42,461 nt of DNA from Galbitalea sp036491035 (GCA_036491035.1 DASXCU010000013.1:1-42461); one strand, 5' to 3'. Positions 16,773 through 25,700 are shown, counted from the stretch's first letter. Made by a program: numbers and translations. The notes: generated by a model not told the origin, from the sequence alone.

Positions 16773-19700
16773 CTAGTCATAGTCGCTCCAGTTGTACGTT
16801 CTCACATAGTGGTGCCCGTTCACGCCGATACTGATCGTCAGCGGCGGGAAGTCGGGAACCAGTACGTTCGTCTGCGTCGCCGTGCACGAACCGGGGTTGT
16901 TCGGGTCGAGGGTCTGCGGGCCGTTGCCGCAGTCGTAGGTGATGGTGTCGTAGGCCGCCTGCGGGAGACCTGCGGACCAGGTCCACGTGCCGTCCACGGC
17001 CGGGCCGAGAAGATTGAAATCGGGGTGCGAGAACGCCAGACCCGGAAGGTCCGTGTTGGCGACCGGCACACCGAGTTCGAACGGTGCCGACCAGTTGTCG
17101 CTGCAGATCGTCGCATCCGTGTAGCTGGCGCAGGCCCGAACCTGGACCTGGATGTCGTTGCCGTACTGACTACTGTTCGACGTCTGCAGGAACCGGCTGT
17201 AGGGAAGCGGGCCGTAGCTGCTGCCATCCACCGAGCCGCCGCTGAGTTGGTACTCGAACTCGTCAGTCGTGGCCGACCCGTCGGCGATCGTGACGCTATT
17301 GAGCCGGTAGTCCCAGGTGTTCGTCCCGTTCGCCAGCGGGCCGGACGTATTGACACCCGTTACGGTGCCGGGGACCGGATGCACGATCAGCGTGACGATG
17401 TCGCTCGTGCCACAGCCCATCGCATTGAAGGCGAACACGATGAAGTTGTAGGTGTGGTTCTGCTGAAGACCGGTGAACACCGTCGTTTGCGCACCACCGG
17501 CATCCTGTCCGACGCTGGGAGAACAGGACGGGGCCGAGTCACCGGCATTGAAGACGGCGGCGCGATAGTCGGTGATGGCGGCACCGTTCGAGTCGAACGA
17601 CGTACTCCACGACAGTCGTGCCGACGTGCCGTCGTCACCCACTGCGCTGGCGACGGGAGGACTGCTGGGCTGATACAGCGGAGGACCGGCCGGGAATCCG
17701 GTGCCGGATGCCGAGTTCCAGCTCGCGAGGCTCGCGAACGCGGAGTTGCGAGCACTAACCGAGTAGTTGACCGCCGAGCCGTTGGCGATACCCGCGGCAT
17801 CCTGAATCGAGACCTCCAATGTGCCCGCATCGACCGTGCGTGGCGTCGTGCCGTCGACGCTGATGACGTAGCTGGTGATCGGCGAACCACCTGTGGGCGG
17901 GGGCGGCGACCAGGTGATGTCGAGCCCGTGATCGAGGGGCTTCGCAGCGAGCGCGGTGGGTGCGGCAGGAATGATGTCGGACCAGACCGGGCCCGGGTTC
18001 GACGTCGGGTCGCTGCTTCCGATCGCGTTGCGTGCGGTGACGGCGAGTCGCACCGAATACGACGGTCCGTTACCCGGTGTCGCGATGGCGCAGAGCGGGC
18101 CACCGCAGGTGGTGGTGGAGAGCGTCTTGCCGCTTGTCGCGTCGGTCTCCACGACCTGGTAGTCGAGGATGGCGGAGTTGTTGGCCGGGCCGTTGTTCCA
18201 GTTGAGGATCAACTGCTGGTCGGAGAAGGACGTCGTCCGCACGTTGGTCACGGGATCCGGCCGGTCCTCGACCGAGATCGTGACGTTGCCCCAGACATAC
18301 CGCGCCGGGTCATTGGTCGCGTCCGAGACCTCGTACTGCAGGGTCGTGTCACCCGGCGAGGCGCCCGACGAGACGGTCACGCTCAGCTTGGATCGATCCG
18401 CGCTCGGCGTCACGTTGACCCCAGCCGGCAGACTTCCACCGTCGAGTCCGCGAATCGCCACGACCTTCAGCGGGGTGTCGGGGAACGGGTTGGTGGCGTT
18501 GTCGTTGGCCAGCACGTCGATGGTGGTCGACTGGCCGCGCTGCACGATGGCCGAGTCGGGCGCCGGTACTGCAAGCGGTTTCGTCGACGGCACGACGACC
18601 AGCTGGATGCTACCGGCGGTGCCCGTCGAGTTGGAGTCGCGCACGCCGACATCCACGTTCGAGGTCGTGCCCGTCGCCACGTTGTCATTGGCCTTGATGG
18701 TCAGGTGCTGGCCGGAGAGCGAGGTGGAAAACCCGTCGGTGACCGGCGTCAGCAGCGTGTAACTGAGCTCGCCGAGGTCGGACTGGTACGGGTAGTTGGT
18801 CTGCTTGACCAGGTCGATGTCGACGCTCTGTCCCGGCTCGAAGTTGATCAGGCCGCCGATGAACACGGGCGGCTGGTTCGTCTTCGGAAGCACCTTGATG
18901 GGCAGCGTCAGGATCGCCTTGCGCCCGTTCGGGTCGGTCGCCGAGGTGCCGTCCGTGACCTGGAACGAGATCGACGCCGGGCCGAAGTATTGGTCGGCCG
19001 AGGTGAACTGGAGGGTTCGGTTGTCGACGACCAGGGGCGAGCCGTCCGCGTGAGTCGCGGTCACCGAGCTCGTGTCGGCGAGCTGGACCTTCTTGCCCTG
19101 CGCCGCGATCACGTAGTCATTCAGGTCGATGGTCAGCTTGCTGCCGCTCACCACGGACAGTGACGGCGCGGTTCGATTCAGCTGCGGTAGCGCGTCATCC
19201 GTGCCCGGCACCCAGATGAAGGCATAGCTGAACACCGACGGATCGTCCGGGTGCGTGACCTTGAACGGGATGATCTGGCTGTGGGCGGTGACGGTGATCT
19301 CGATGTGTTTGTTGGCAGTGACCTGCGCGGTATTGCCGTAGCCCGGGTAGATCGAGAGGCCGAGCGCGCTCGAGGGACCGTCGGCGAAGAACACGTTGGC
19401 CAGGACGTTCACGTCGAGCGTGGTTCGATCCAGGATGTCGTTGAGCGTCAGGACGGTATCGCTCGCGATCGGCGTGGACAACGGAGCCTTCGGATCGACC
19501 GTGACCCGCACGAAGGCCGAACTCTGACCACCCGTCTCGTTCGCAATCGTGTAGATCACGCCGTAGGTTCCCGGGGTCGTCGGTGGTGTGACATTGACGA
19601 TGTTGCCGACGACCTTCGCCTTGGTGACCTTGTCATTCGGCACAGCGGAGACGACGTGCAGCGGGCTGCCGTCCGGGTCGGAGTCGTTTGCGAGCACCTG

Positions 19701-22673
19701 GACGGAGACCGTCGTGCCGGGTCGGACCGTGACCTCATCGAGCGTCGCGACCGGACTCGGGGCGCCGCCCGGCTTCCCGGCGATGCCGACCCGAACCGTG
19801 CCCGTCGCTCGGGCGCCCAGCGCGTCCGTCACGCCGTAGGTGAAGGTATCGGTTCCGGTCGAGTAGTCGCCGGCCTGGTAGGTGATCGTGTGCGGGCCGA
19901 CCGTGGTGACGACGCCCTTCTGCGGGTTCGTCTGCACACCGAGCAGCTGCACCGTGTCGCCATCGGGGTCGATCCCGGACAGTGGAACGTCGATCTGCAC
20001 CGTTCCGCCGGCGAGCACGCGGCTGGTCAGGTTCTCCGGAACGGGCGGATTATTCGTGCTCGCGTCGACCTCGCGCACGGCGATCTTCACCTGTGCGCGC
20101 GCCTGCTGGCCATCGGGGCCCGCGACCGCGTACACCGCGGTGTAGTTACCCGGACGGGACGGCGCGAGGTAACGCAGCACGTCGCCGGACGCGAACAGCA
20201 GTCCAGCGCCGGCGGGCACGTTCTGGGCGAGGGTCGGGACGAGCGTGAGCGTCTCGCCATCCGGATCGGAGTCGTTGGCGAGCACGGGGATGTCGATTGC
20301 GGCACCCGTTCGCACGGTGATCGAATCCGGGTTGGCGATCGGCGGTTGGAGCTGGTCCGGGGTCGGGATCTCGACCACGGTGACGGTTCCGGTTGACGAC
20401 GCGAGACCGTTACTGACGGTGTAGTCGAAGACCACGGGCGAGTCGAGCGGCTTGACCGCACGGACGCGGATCGAGCGTTGCTGCAGGATCTCGGCGGTGA
20501 TCCCCGCGTCCGGGTCGAGATTGGATACGCCGGTGACCAGCAGCACGCCGCCCGCCGGATCGATGTCCGAGTCGGCGATGTCCACGGTCGCGCTCAGCAG
20601 GGCGCGGACGAAGACTGTCTTCGGGATGGTGATCGGCTTCGTGTTGCTCTCCGGCGGCGCGACGACATCCACGCGGACAACGCCGGTCAGGGACTGGGAT
20701 CCGTCGGTTACCACGTAGTTGAGGTAGTGCGTACCGACCGCGGCGCTCTGGAACTGGAAGGTTCCCGCGTCGTAGCTCGGGGTAATGGTTACGTCAGCCT
20801 TGGAGGGCACGTTGCCGAGCCGTAGTGGCGCGTTGCCGCCGCGGACGTGGAGCAGCGGTGAGATCGTGAGCGGCTGGTCGGCGGTCGCGATCTGAAGGAA
20901 CGGATCGGCGATGATCGGCACCTTACCGACGGCGCGCACCGTCACGGAGAGACTGCCCGTGGTCTCGGCCTTGCCGTCGGAGACGGTCACCGAGACGGTC
21001 TTCACACCGCTCGAGACGCCGCCGTCCGAGTAGACGAGCGTTCCGTCCGGCGTGTAGCTCACGGTGTCGGGCGCAGTCGCCGCAGCACTCGTCACGTACA
21101 TCGGGTCGCCGTCCGGGTCTTCCCAGTCACCGAGAACCTGCGTAGTCACACGACCACCCTGGACGACCGTGGTCTTGCTGGTCTGCACCTGCACGGGCGC
21201 ACTGTTCTCGCCGGCGCCGCGAACGGCGACGGTAACAGTCGCCGACGCCGAGCCACCACGGCCATCACTGATCGTGTAGCGGAACGTGATTACACCGCTG
21301 GCACCGTCGGCGAGCGTGATCTGCAGTTCCTGATGGTTGTTGATGAGGTCGACCCGACCCTCGTTCTGGTCGATACCGGTGTCTCCGGTAATCGAGATCA
21401 CGTCACCGTTCGGGTCGTAGTCGTTCAGCAGCACCGGCAGGACGCTCGCCCGACCGGGCCGGGCACCGAGATTGTCGTCGACGGCGACGGGCGGAAGCTG
21501 TTGCTTCTCGACCTGGGGCGGGGTGTCCTCGTTCTTTTTCTGCTGTTGCTGCTGCTGGTCCTTGGGCGCGATCAGGTCGTTCCAGTTGTTGATCAGCTGG
21601 CCGTCGGCCTGCACCGCCCAGGTCGCCCCGGAGCGCGAGTCGTTGAGCACGACACGATTGCCATTGGAGCGCAGGGTGAGCTTCGCGCCGGATGGCATGG
21701 CCGACAGTGGCATGGTCGTTCCCGTGGAACTCGCACTGTCGCTCGAACAGTGGCGCCAGGCCTGGCCGCCGGTCCAGGCCGCGAAGTCGCATCCGCCAGC
21801 GGACAGCGGGCGGGTCGGTGCCCCGTTCTCCGCCCGAACGAGATCGGTTGGTGTGCCACCGCCGAGCGGCAGGGCCACGAGACCCGTCGATCCGCCGACG
21901 AGGATGCGCTCCCCCGTCGCGCTCGCGAGCTGGAGCGCCGGGGTCTTCGCAGCGGCTGTTCCGCGAAGGCTCGTGTTGCCGCCCGGAACATAAACCCTGG
22001 CGGTCGTGACATCCAGAACCGCCCACTGGCCGTCGACCGATGTCACCTGGAACGTGTCCTTCGCCGGAAGGCTCAGGTCATCCGTCTTGACGACCGCCTG
22101 CGAGGTGTCCGGCTCGATCCGTTCGACCTTCTTCGCGCTCGGCGAATAGACGAACAGGACGCCGTTCGAGTCCATACTCGCGACGACATTCGGGCCGAAC
22201 GTGAGGCTCGGAAGCGACTGCGCGTTGAAGGTGGAGATCTGCGAGATCGGCGTGATCCAGACTTGCCCCGTGGTGGCCGCGACGATCACCACGTTGTTCT
22301 TGGACAGGAAGACCTGCGGCAGGTTCGGCGGCAGCGGCACCGTCTGGGTCACGGTGGATGTCGCCGGGTCGACGACCTGCAGCTTGCTGTCCGCATTGTC
22401 GACGAGCATCACGGTCGTGCTGTTCTGGAGCACGTCCAGGTCGTTGCCGGTCGTCGACACCACACTGTTCAGCTGCTTGACCGCTGTGTTGGCGCGACCG
22501 ATCGCCTGCTGTGTGCCGTTGGCGACCCAGACGGACGAGTCGTTGAGATTGAGTTGCTGCGCTGTGAAACCCGTCGACGTGATCGCGAACGCCGTCACGA
22601 GCGCGGCGATCACCACGCCACCCACGATCGTGAGAATCAACGATCGACGGGCCACAAACCACTGCCTGAACAT
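16773..22673 (-). CDS. Giant membrane-anchored Ig-like/cadherin-like and FN3 repeat protein
   Basis: 1966 residues, the largest gene in the window. A short positive N-terminus and one hydrophobic segment (about 12-32) act as a signal anchor, so the bulk lies outside the membrane. Residues about 45-360 form a beta-rich, propeller-like region with repeated short VV-x-P-type strands. A Gln/Lys-rich linker (Q run at about 371-378) follows. From about 394 to 1465 I count roughly eleven Ig-like modules of the Big_9/cadherin-like type, several carrying N-D-x-D-P-D-G Ca-binding-like turns. Three FN3 domains begin near 1467, 1566 and 1671, and a Cys-containing beta-rich end runs from about 1768. There is no LPxTG sorting motif. 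It corresponds to the FN3 member of the bifidobacterial PFNA cluster, proposed to contact host or other ligands. It sits 8 bp after the kinase stop. Confidence 0.9.
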   Translation of the reverse strand: MFRQWFVARRSLILTIVGGVVIAALVTAFAITSTGFTAQQLNLNDSSVWVANGTQQAIGRANTAVKQLNSVVSTTGNDLDVLQNSTTVMLVDNADSKLQVVDPATSTVTQTVPLPPNLPQVFLSKNNVVIVAATTGQVWITPISQISTFNAQSLPSLTFGPNVVASMDSNGVLFVYSPSAKKVERIEPDTSQAVVKTDDLSLPAKDTFQVTSVDGQWAVLDVTTARVYVPGGNTSLRGTAAAKTPALQLASATGERILVGGSTGLVALPLGGGTPTDLVRAENGAPTRPLSAGGCDFAAWTGGQAWRHCSSDSASSTGTTMPLSAMPSGAKLTLRSNGNRVVLNDSRSGATWAVQADGQLINNWNDLIAPKDQQQQQQKKNEDTPPQVEKQQLPPVAVDDNLGARPGRASVLPVLLNDYDPNGDVISITGDTGIDQNEGRVDLINNHQELQITLADGASGVITFRYTISDGRGGSASATVTVAVRGAGENSAPVQVQTSKTTVVQGGRVTTQVLGDWEDPDGDPMYVTSAAATAPDTVSYTPDGTLVYSDGGVSSGVKTVSVTVSDGKAETTGSLSVTVRAVGKVPIIADPFLQIATADQPLTISPLLHVRGGNAPLRLGNVPSKADVTITPSYDAGTFQFQSAAVGTHYLNYVVTDGSQSLTGVVRVDVVAPPESNTKPITIPKTVFVRALLSATVDIADSDIDPAGGVLLVTGVSNLDPDAGITAEILQQRSIRVRAVKPLDSPVVFDYTVSNGLASSTGTVTVVEIPTPDQLQPPIANPDSITVRTGAAIDIPVLANDSDPDGETLTLVPTLAQNVPAGAGLLFASGDVLRYLAPSRPGNYTAVYAVAGPDGQQARAQVKIAVREVDASTNNPPVPENLTSRVLAGGTVQIDVPLSGIDPDGDTVQLLGVQTNPQKGVVTTVGPHTITYQAGDYSTGTDTFTYGVTDALGARATGTVRVGIAGKPGGAPSPVATLDEVTVRPGTTVSVQVLANDSDPDGSPLHVVSAVPNDKVTKAKVVGNIVNVTPPTTPGTYGVIYTIANETGGQSSAFVRVTVDPKAPLSTPIASDTVLTLNDILDRTTLDVNVLANVFFADGPSSALGLSIYPGYGNTAQVTANKHIEITVTAHSQIIPFKVTHPDDPSVFSYAFIWVPGTDDALPQLNRTAPSLSVVSGSKLTIDLNDYVIAAQGKKVQLADTSSVTATHADGSPLVVDNRTLQFTSADQYFGPASISFQVTDGTSATDPNGRKAILTLPIKVLPKTNQPPVFIGGLINFEPGQSVDIDLVKQTNYPYQSDLGELSYTLLTPVTDGFSTSLSGQHLTIKANDNVATGTTSNVDVGVRDSNSTGTAGSIQLVVVPSTKPLAVPAPDSAIVQRGQSTTIDVLANDNATNPFPDTPLKVVAIRGLDGGSLPAGVNVTPSADRSKLSVTVSSGASPGDTTLQYEVSDATNDPARYVWGNVTISVEDRPDPVTNVRTTSFSDQQLILNWNNGPANNSAILDYQVVETDATSGKTLSTTTCGGPLCAIATPGNGPSYSVRLAVTARNAIGSSDPTSNPGPVWSDIIPAAPTALAAKPLDHGLDITWSPPPPTGGSPITSYVISVDGTTPRTVDAGTLEVSIQDAAGIANGSAVNYSVSARNSAFASLASWNSASGTGFPAGPPLYQPSSPPVASAVGDDGTSARLSWSTSFDSNGAAITDYRAAVFNAGDSAPSCSPSVGQDAGGAQTTVFTGLQQNHTYNFIVFAFNAMGCGTSDIVTLIVHPVPGTVTGVNTSGPLANGTNTWDYRLNSVTIADGSATTDEFEYQLSGGSVDGSSYGPLPYSRFLQTSNSSQYGNDIQVQVRACASYTDATICSDNWSAPFELGVPVANTDLPGLAFSHPDFNLLGPAVDGTWTWSAGLPQAAYDTITYDCGNGPQTLDPNNPGSCTATQTNVLVPDFPPLTISIGVNGHHYVRTYNWSDYD

Positions 22674-22681
22674 TCGCTAGC

Positions 22682-24094
22682 TCACCCGCCGACGTCCACG
22701 CACTTGGGGGAGCTCGCGTTGCCGAGCTTCCCATCGCGGTTGACCGTGACGGTGAGGCACACCTGCTCGCCCTTGGTGCCGTCGACGGTGAACGTATTGG
22801 CTTGCTGCACGCTCGAGCCGCCATCGGTGGTGGTCAGCTGGTACTGGTCCTGCGACGCGAGCCCGGGGTTCGCCCAGGAGAATTTCACCGAGGTGCCGTT
22901 GACCGTCGCGGAGATGTTGGACACCACCGGGATGCCACCGTTCGCATTCACCAGCACGAGCGTCGCCGTGATTCCGAGCGCGAGGGCCAGTATCCCCACG
23001 GCGATGAGTCCCCAGACCAGCGCACGTACCCTCTTGTTCTGCGTTGGTCGAACCGTCGACGACCGCTGGCCCTGCGATTCGCGGACCATGGTGCCGACGG
23101 AGTTGTAAGAGCTGTCGACGCGACGCCGACGACGACGGTTCTGGCCCGCTGGCACCAGCGCGCCTGCGACACCGCGCACGCGGGTCTTGTCCTCGAGGTC
23201 CGAGACCGTCGCGAGCGCCCAGTCATCCATCGCGACCTCGATCGGGGTCTGCGGCACGCCGAGCTCGGTCTCGATCGACTGGAACGAGCGGACCAGTTCC
23301 AGGATCGTCGCCGGACGGTTCTTCGGGTTGCGCGACATCGCGTTCGCGAGCAGCTTCTCGAGGTCCGCCGGGACATCCGCGCGAGCGATCGGCTGCGGCT
23401 TACCGCGGTTGATCCGCGAGATCAGGTCGGTGGACTTGTTGGAGTCACCGGGGATCTCGAACGGCGAACGACCGGCGAGAAGCGAGTAGACGGTGGCCGC
23501 GAGCGCCCACACCTCGGACTGCACCGATCCCGGGGTCTCATCCATCAGGACCTCCGGGGCAGACCACGGGATCGACATGCCGACGGTCTCCTGGTCCTTC
23601 GACTCGGCGACGGTCGCTGCGATGCCGAAATCGGCGAGCACGGGATGCCCGTACGCGGTCATCAGGATGTTGCTGGGCTTGATGTCACGGTGGAGCACAC
23701 CCGCGCGGTGAGCGGTCTCGATCGCGCTGCCGATCTTCACAGCGATACGGAGAACCTCGGGCACCGGGATGCGCTCCGAGCGGTACCGGGCGCTCAGCGC
23801 AGAGGAGCAGAGCTCCATGACAAGGTACGGACGTCCGTCGGCCGAGACGCTGGCCTGGTACACCGTGAGGATCGACGGGTGCGCGGAGAGCTGGGCCATG
23901 AGGTTCGCTTCGGCCTGGAACATCTGGCGAACCTGGTCGTTGACGACCTCACTGAGCATGACTTTGACCGCCACCTGGCGCCGCGGCATGTTCTGTTCGT
24001 ACAGGAAGACATCGGCGAAACCACCCGAGCCCAGGACGTGAACGTGCGAAAAGCCAGGTAGCACGGGCGGTTGCGAAGGCAAACGGCGCGCCAC
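22682..24094 (-). CDS. Receptor-like Ser/Thr protein kinase with extracellular FN3-like domain
   Basis: 470 residues. A Hanks-type kinase domain spans about 15-275: glycine loop GSGGFADV (22-29), Lys44, HRDIKPSN (Asp137), DFG (155-157) and APE (179-181), all intact, so it should be active. The activation segment has Thr170 and Ser174. A basic juxtamembrane stretch (about 320-325) leads to one membrane helix (about 357-381). The outside part (385-470) looks like one FN3-like beta domain (V-K-F-S-W-A-N-P then C-L-T-V-T-V) with two Cys, possibly a disulfide. This sensor differs from the PASTA repeats of PknB. The GTG start has GAGGGGG just upstream. It is equivalent to Pkb2 of the PFNA cluster; likely substrates are the two FHA proteins, reversed by the adjacent PP2C. 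Confidence 0.93.
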   Translation of the reverse strand: MARRLPSQPPVLPGFSHVHVLGSGGFADVFLYEQNMPRRQVAVKVMLSEVVNDQVRQMFQAEANLMAQLSAHPSILTVYQASVSADGRPYLVMELCSSALSARYRSERIPVPEVLRIAVKIGSAIETAHRAGVLHRDIKPSNILMTAYGHPVLADFGIAATVAESKDQETVGMSIPWSAPEVLMDETPGSVQSEVWALAATVYSLLAGRSPFEIPGDSNKSTDLISRINRGKPQPIARADVPADLEKLLANAMSRNPKNRPATILELVRSFQSIETELGVPQTPIEVAMDDWALATVSDLEDKTRVRGVAGALVPAGQNRRRRRRVDSSYNSVGTMVRESQGQRSSTVRPTQNKRVRALVWGLIAVGILALALGITATLVLVNANGGIPVVSNISATVNGTSVKFSWANPGLASQDQYQLTTTDGGSSVQQANTFTVDGTKGEQVCLTVTVNRDGKLGNASSPKCVDVGG

Positions 24095-24147
24095 AATACC
24101 CCCTCGCGGATCGACGGACTTGTCAATTGTAGGTAGAGAAACCTGCG

Positions 24148-24984
24148 TTAAACGGCTCTTCCCCCAGAACGGGGGGCCGTCGAATGGAATTCATATTCGG
24201 TGGGCGCATCAATCACATCCAGCACGATCGTGGTCACATTGTCACGGCCGCCGGCCGCCAGTGCGGCGTCGACGAGAGCGTGCGCGGTGTCCCTGGCGTC
24301 CTTGCCCGCGGCGAGGTGGGCGAGCAGCCGATCGTCGCCGAGTTCCTTGGTCAGACCGTCCGAGCAGATCAGCAGGCGGAAGCCCTGGCGCAGCGGCAAC
24401 ATCCAGTAGTCGGCGGTGGGGGGCATGTTGAAACCGACCGCGCGCGTGATCACGTTGCTGTCGGGGTGATGCTCGGCCTGGGCGCGATCGATCAGCCCCG
24501 AATCGACCATCTCCTGCACCACAGAGTGATCGACGGTGACCTGGCGCAGCTCACCGCGCTCGAACTGGTACACGCGGCTGTCGCCGATGTTGAAGACGGC
24601 GAAATAGGGCTCCCCGCCCTGAAGGGTGAGCACGACGCCCGTGACGGTGGTGCCGACCCCGAGCTCGCTGCCCTCGCCGACGATCTCGATGTCGCTCGTC
24701 GCCCGCTCCAGTGCGCGATCGATCGCGTTCGTCGTGGCGAAACCATCGGTGATCACCTCGGCCAGTCGCGTGACCACGGCGGCGCTCGCCAGGTCGCCCG
24801 CGGAGTGGCCGCCCATGCCATCCGCCACCGCGAAGATCGGCGACTGTGCAACGTAGCTGTCCTCGTTGGCACTGCGTCGATGACCGCGATCGGTCGCGGC
24901 GGCCCACGTTAGTCGGATGACCGCGTCGGGGCGCTCCGGGAGGGCGAGCTCGTAGCTCGCGGTACTTCCCCCGATTTCGGTCAC
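24148..24984 (-). CDS. PP2C-family Ser/Thr protein phosphatase
   Basis: Cytosolic metal-dependent phosphatase of the PP2C/PstP family, about 278 residues, without a membrane tail. Motifs: DRGHRRSANED (32-42), ADGMGGHSAGD with metal Asp55, the GDSRVYQ strand, CSDGLTKEL and GGRDNVT with the last metal Asp. All metal ligands I can check are present. I start it at the GTG at 24984, which shares one base with the FHA stop (TAGTG) and has GGAAGG at good spacing; an in-frame start at 25017 would add 11 unfamiliar residues and overlap the FHA gene by 34 bp. Followed after 53 bp by the kinase gene. It presumably reverses the kinase's phosphorylations. Confidence 0.93.
   Translation of the reverse strand: MTEIGGSTASYELALPERPDAVIRLTWAAATDRGHRRSANEDSYVAQSPIFAVADGMGGHSAGDLASAAVVTRLAEVITDGFATTNAIDRALERATSDIEIVGEGSELGVGTTVTGVVLTLQGGEPYFAVFNIGDSRVYQFERGELRQVTVDHSVVQEMVDSGLIDRAQAEHHPDSNVITRAVGFNMPPTADYWMLPLRQGFRLLICSDGLTKELGDDRLLAHLAAGKDARDTAHALVDAALAAGGRDNVTTIVLDVIDAPTEYEFHSTAPRSGGRAV
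24152..24180 (-). terminator. Hairpin at the phosphatase/kinase junction, possible attenuator
   Basis: On the minus strand the last codons of the phosphatase gene form a stem: outer ACGGC/GCCGT and inner CCCCC/GGGGG with a five-base loop and a four-base one-sided bulge, followed by TTTAACG. It lies immediately before the TAA stop and 58 bp upstream of the kinase start. Such a hairpin could cause partial termination or protect the upstream mRNA, giving unequal expression of phosphatase and kinase. There is no long T run, so a strong intrinsic terminator is unlikely. Confidence 0.35.
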
Positions 24985-25688
24985 TACTGTCCTTCCGCGG
25001 CGTTGCCCGCGATCCATCCCTCGCTCTGCGGCTTGGACTGTTGCGGGAGAATCTCGATGACGTTTCCGTCACCAATATCCACCAGAGTCCCCGGAGTTGC
25101 GACGACCGACTCACCCTGACGCAGCTTTCGCGGTTCGCCGCCGGGCGGGAAGACGATCGACCCGTTTGTTGACCGCATATCCGTCAGGACGACGGACGCG
25201 CCGAGCTGCCGGAGCTCCACGTGCGTGCTCGACACCTCCTGGCGTGGCGAGGGCACCCGGACGAGCCGGGGCATCTGGCCGTAGATGATGCGTGGGCTGC
25301 TCGGACGGCGACCGACATAGGACACGGCGTCGAGCCAGACGACGGTGCGGCCGATCCGGAAACGGTAAAACATCCGCGGATTGAAGGTGGCCTCATCGAA
25401 CTCGCCGCGCGTGTACGGCTTGGTCGAGACATCCTCCTCCGTCGACTCCGCGGTCAGCTCGATGCCGGACGGTTCCTCGGGCGGCGGACGAAGGGCGGGC
25501 TCGACGAGCGGCGGTGGCGGAGGTGCCGGGGACAGGCTCACCGGTGCGGGGGCCGCGTCGCGCGGAAGTTCTACCGCGTGCGGAACGGCCGTGTCTTCGA
25601 GGTCTCCGAGCGGGGACAGCACCGGACGGATGATGGGGCGCCTCGGGACCTGAATGGTCTCGTCGAGCTCCCCCAGATCGTCGTCCAC
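24984..25688 (-). CDS. FHA-domain protein, first gene of the signalling operon
   Basis: 234 residues. Near the N-terminus is L-D-E-T-I-Q-V-P-R-R with Thr11, followed by a Pro-rich linker (about 35-75). The C-terminal FHA domain (about 120-225) is canonical: YVGRRPSS, SSTHVEL and DMRSTNGS supply the Arg, Ser, His and Asn-Gly residues that bind phosphothreonine. I choose the GTG at 25688 because GATAAT (25695-25700) ends exactly six bases upstream, the arrangement of leaderless actinobacterial genes; a TTG at 25706 would add six residues but lies upstream of that -10 box. The stop overlaps the phosphatase start by one base. The likely role is to bind phosphorylated partners of the operon kinase and itself be phosphorylated near the N-terminus, as in GarA; this is inference. 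Confidence 0.87.
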   Translation of the reverse strand: MDDDLGELDETIQVPRRPIIRPVLSPLGDLEDTAVPHAVELPRDAAPAPVSLSPAPPPPPLVEPALRPPPEEPSGIELTAESTEEDVSTKPYTRGEFDEATFNPRMFYRFRIGRTVVWLDAVSYVGRRPSSPRIIYGQMPRLVRVPSPRQEVSSTHVELRQLGASVVLTDMRSTNGSIVFPPGGEPRKLRQGESVVATPGTLVDIGDGNVIEILPQQSKPQSEGWIAGNAAEGQ

Positions 25689-25694
25689 GCTTCG

Positions 25695-25700
25695 ATTATC
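25695..25700 (-). promoter_or_regulatory. -10 box of the signalling operon, leaderless
   Basis: On the minus strand GATAAT matches five of six TATAAT positions and is followed by exactly six bases and the GTG of the FHA gene, so transcription would start at or next to the start codon. No convincing -35 hexamer is found 17-18 bases upstream, which is common for actinobacterial promoters. This would drive the nine-gene run down to 8293 and overlies the short gap after the aldehyde dehydrogenase gene. Confidence 0.55.

Noticed and set aside
16809..19163. 784-codon open frame opposite the giant Ig/FN3 gene
   Set aside because: Composition is that of a shadow frame and no domain is recognisable; the minus-strand FN3 modules are unmistakable.
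21541..21560. CAG/CAA repeat coding for the Gln run as a phase-variation tract
   Set aside because: Only about six mixed Gln codons; changes in trinucleotide number would not shift the frame, so it is better seen as a linker.
8293..25700. Type VII secretion locus in the strict sense
   Set aside because: No WXG100, EccB, EccD, EccE or MycP-like gene is seen; only the ATPase resembles EccC, so I describe it as EccC-like instead.
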